A stretch of 15,750 bases of DNA from JBIOJM01 sp044450785 (lineage in GTDB: Bacteria; Planctomycetota; Planctomycetia; Isosphaerales; Isosphaeraceae). Shown here piece after piece: positions 15,465 to 15,750 of this stretch. Made by a program: the position numbers and the translations under genes. The DNA is taken from contig JBIOJM010000240.1 of the NCBI GenBank assembly GCA_044450785.1, forward strand, positions 1 through 15,750. The letters run 5' to 3'. Every line of letters starts with the position of its first letter. The stretch's first letter is position 1. Under the pieces are notes generated by a model that ran no database searches, was not told where the DNA came from, and saw nothing but the letters and a program-made list of their open reading frames with translations.

Positions 15465-15750
15465 TCACTTCCGCAGTCCTTTCGACTTCTGTGTCTGGGC
15501 CTTTTGCTTCTGCTTCCCTTCACTCAAGGCGTCGTCACCCACATGGATCGAACGGACATACACCAAGGACTTGAGCAAGGTGCCAGCCGGCCCCTTGTCG
15601 CGTTTGTGGAGCACGAATCTCTCGGGCTCGCCCCCCGTCTCGGGTGCCACGTACACCAGCGCCGACAGCGGACCCCGGAGCGTCCGCCCGACGCGGAGCG
15701 TGATCGCGTGCAGGTATTCCCGCGATGGGTACGACCGGCCGGTGTAGACC
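15465..15750 (-). CDS. C-terminal part of an unknown protein (runs off window)
   Basis: The minus-strand frame is open from the window edge to the TGA at 15467-15465, giving about 94 C-terminal residues. It reads YTGRSYPSREYLHAITL, then a beta-rich stretch (LSALVYVAPETGG, FVLHKRD), and ends in a Lys/Gln-rich tail (GKQKQKAQTQKSKGLRK). Codon third positions are GC-rich in the upstream half, as in the window's real genes. A GTG at 15656 could be taken as a start, but the frame continues to the edge with protein-like content, so the gene is partial. I do not recognise the family. Confidence 0.6.
   Translation of the reverse strand, partial: VYTGRSYPSREYLHAITLRVGRTLRGPLSALVYVAPETGGEPERFVLHKRDKGPAGTLLKSLVYVRSIHVGDDALSEGKQKQKAQTQKSKGLRK

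Overview
The window is GC-rich and probably chromosomal DNA from a planctomycete. This is an inference from gene content, since no rRNA or taxonomic marker is present. Supporting features are a compact MoxR / DUF58 / BatA-VWA / VWA-amidotransferase-like cluster with very long aerotolerance-type proteins, and a small-protein + HNH endonuclease cassette of a kind I associate with planctomycetes. A deep-branching group such as NC10 or Nitrospirota cannot be excluded.

Layout. (1) 1-334: non-coding, with two C-rich palindromic repeats. (2) 335-6898, minus strand: a four-gene operon read right to left as VWA/GATase-like membrane protein, DUF58 protein, BatA/VWA membrane protein, MoxR AAA+ ATPase. 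The first two junctions are 4-bp ATGA overlaps. (3) 6899-7212: divergent intergenic region. (4) 7213-11197, plus strand: a signalling operon of small winged-helix protein, two-domain KaiC-like ATPase, cytoplasmic PocR-type histidine kinase and NarL/LuxR response regulator, with no kaiA or kaiB in view. csrA follows at 11460-11681 with a leader that carries duplicated GGA motifs. (5) 11682-15319: an accessory, partly decayed region with a guanylate-kinase-like P-loop gene, an AAA_14/DUF4143 ATPase, two copies of a 49-bp repeat, two sizeable inverted repeats, and a broken small-protein/HNH endonuclease pair. (6) 15465-15750: the 3' end of a minus-strand gene that runs off the window.

How the genes work together. 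The minus operon has the usual parts of a MoxR-VWA system, in which the AAA+ ATPase is thought to act as a chaperone on VWA partners at the membrane. The plus operon reads as a soluble sensor pathway: PocR input to HisKA_3 kinase to NarL-type regulator, coupled to a KaiC ATPase. csrA nearby could add a post-transcriptional output. The KaiC module is the most interesting system here. The right-hand third looks like an insertion hot spot, shown by repeats, an in-frame stop and a truncated nuclease.
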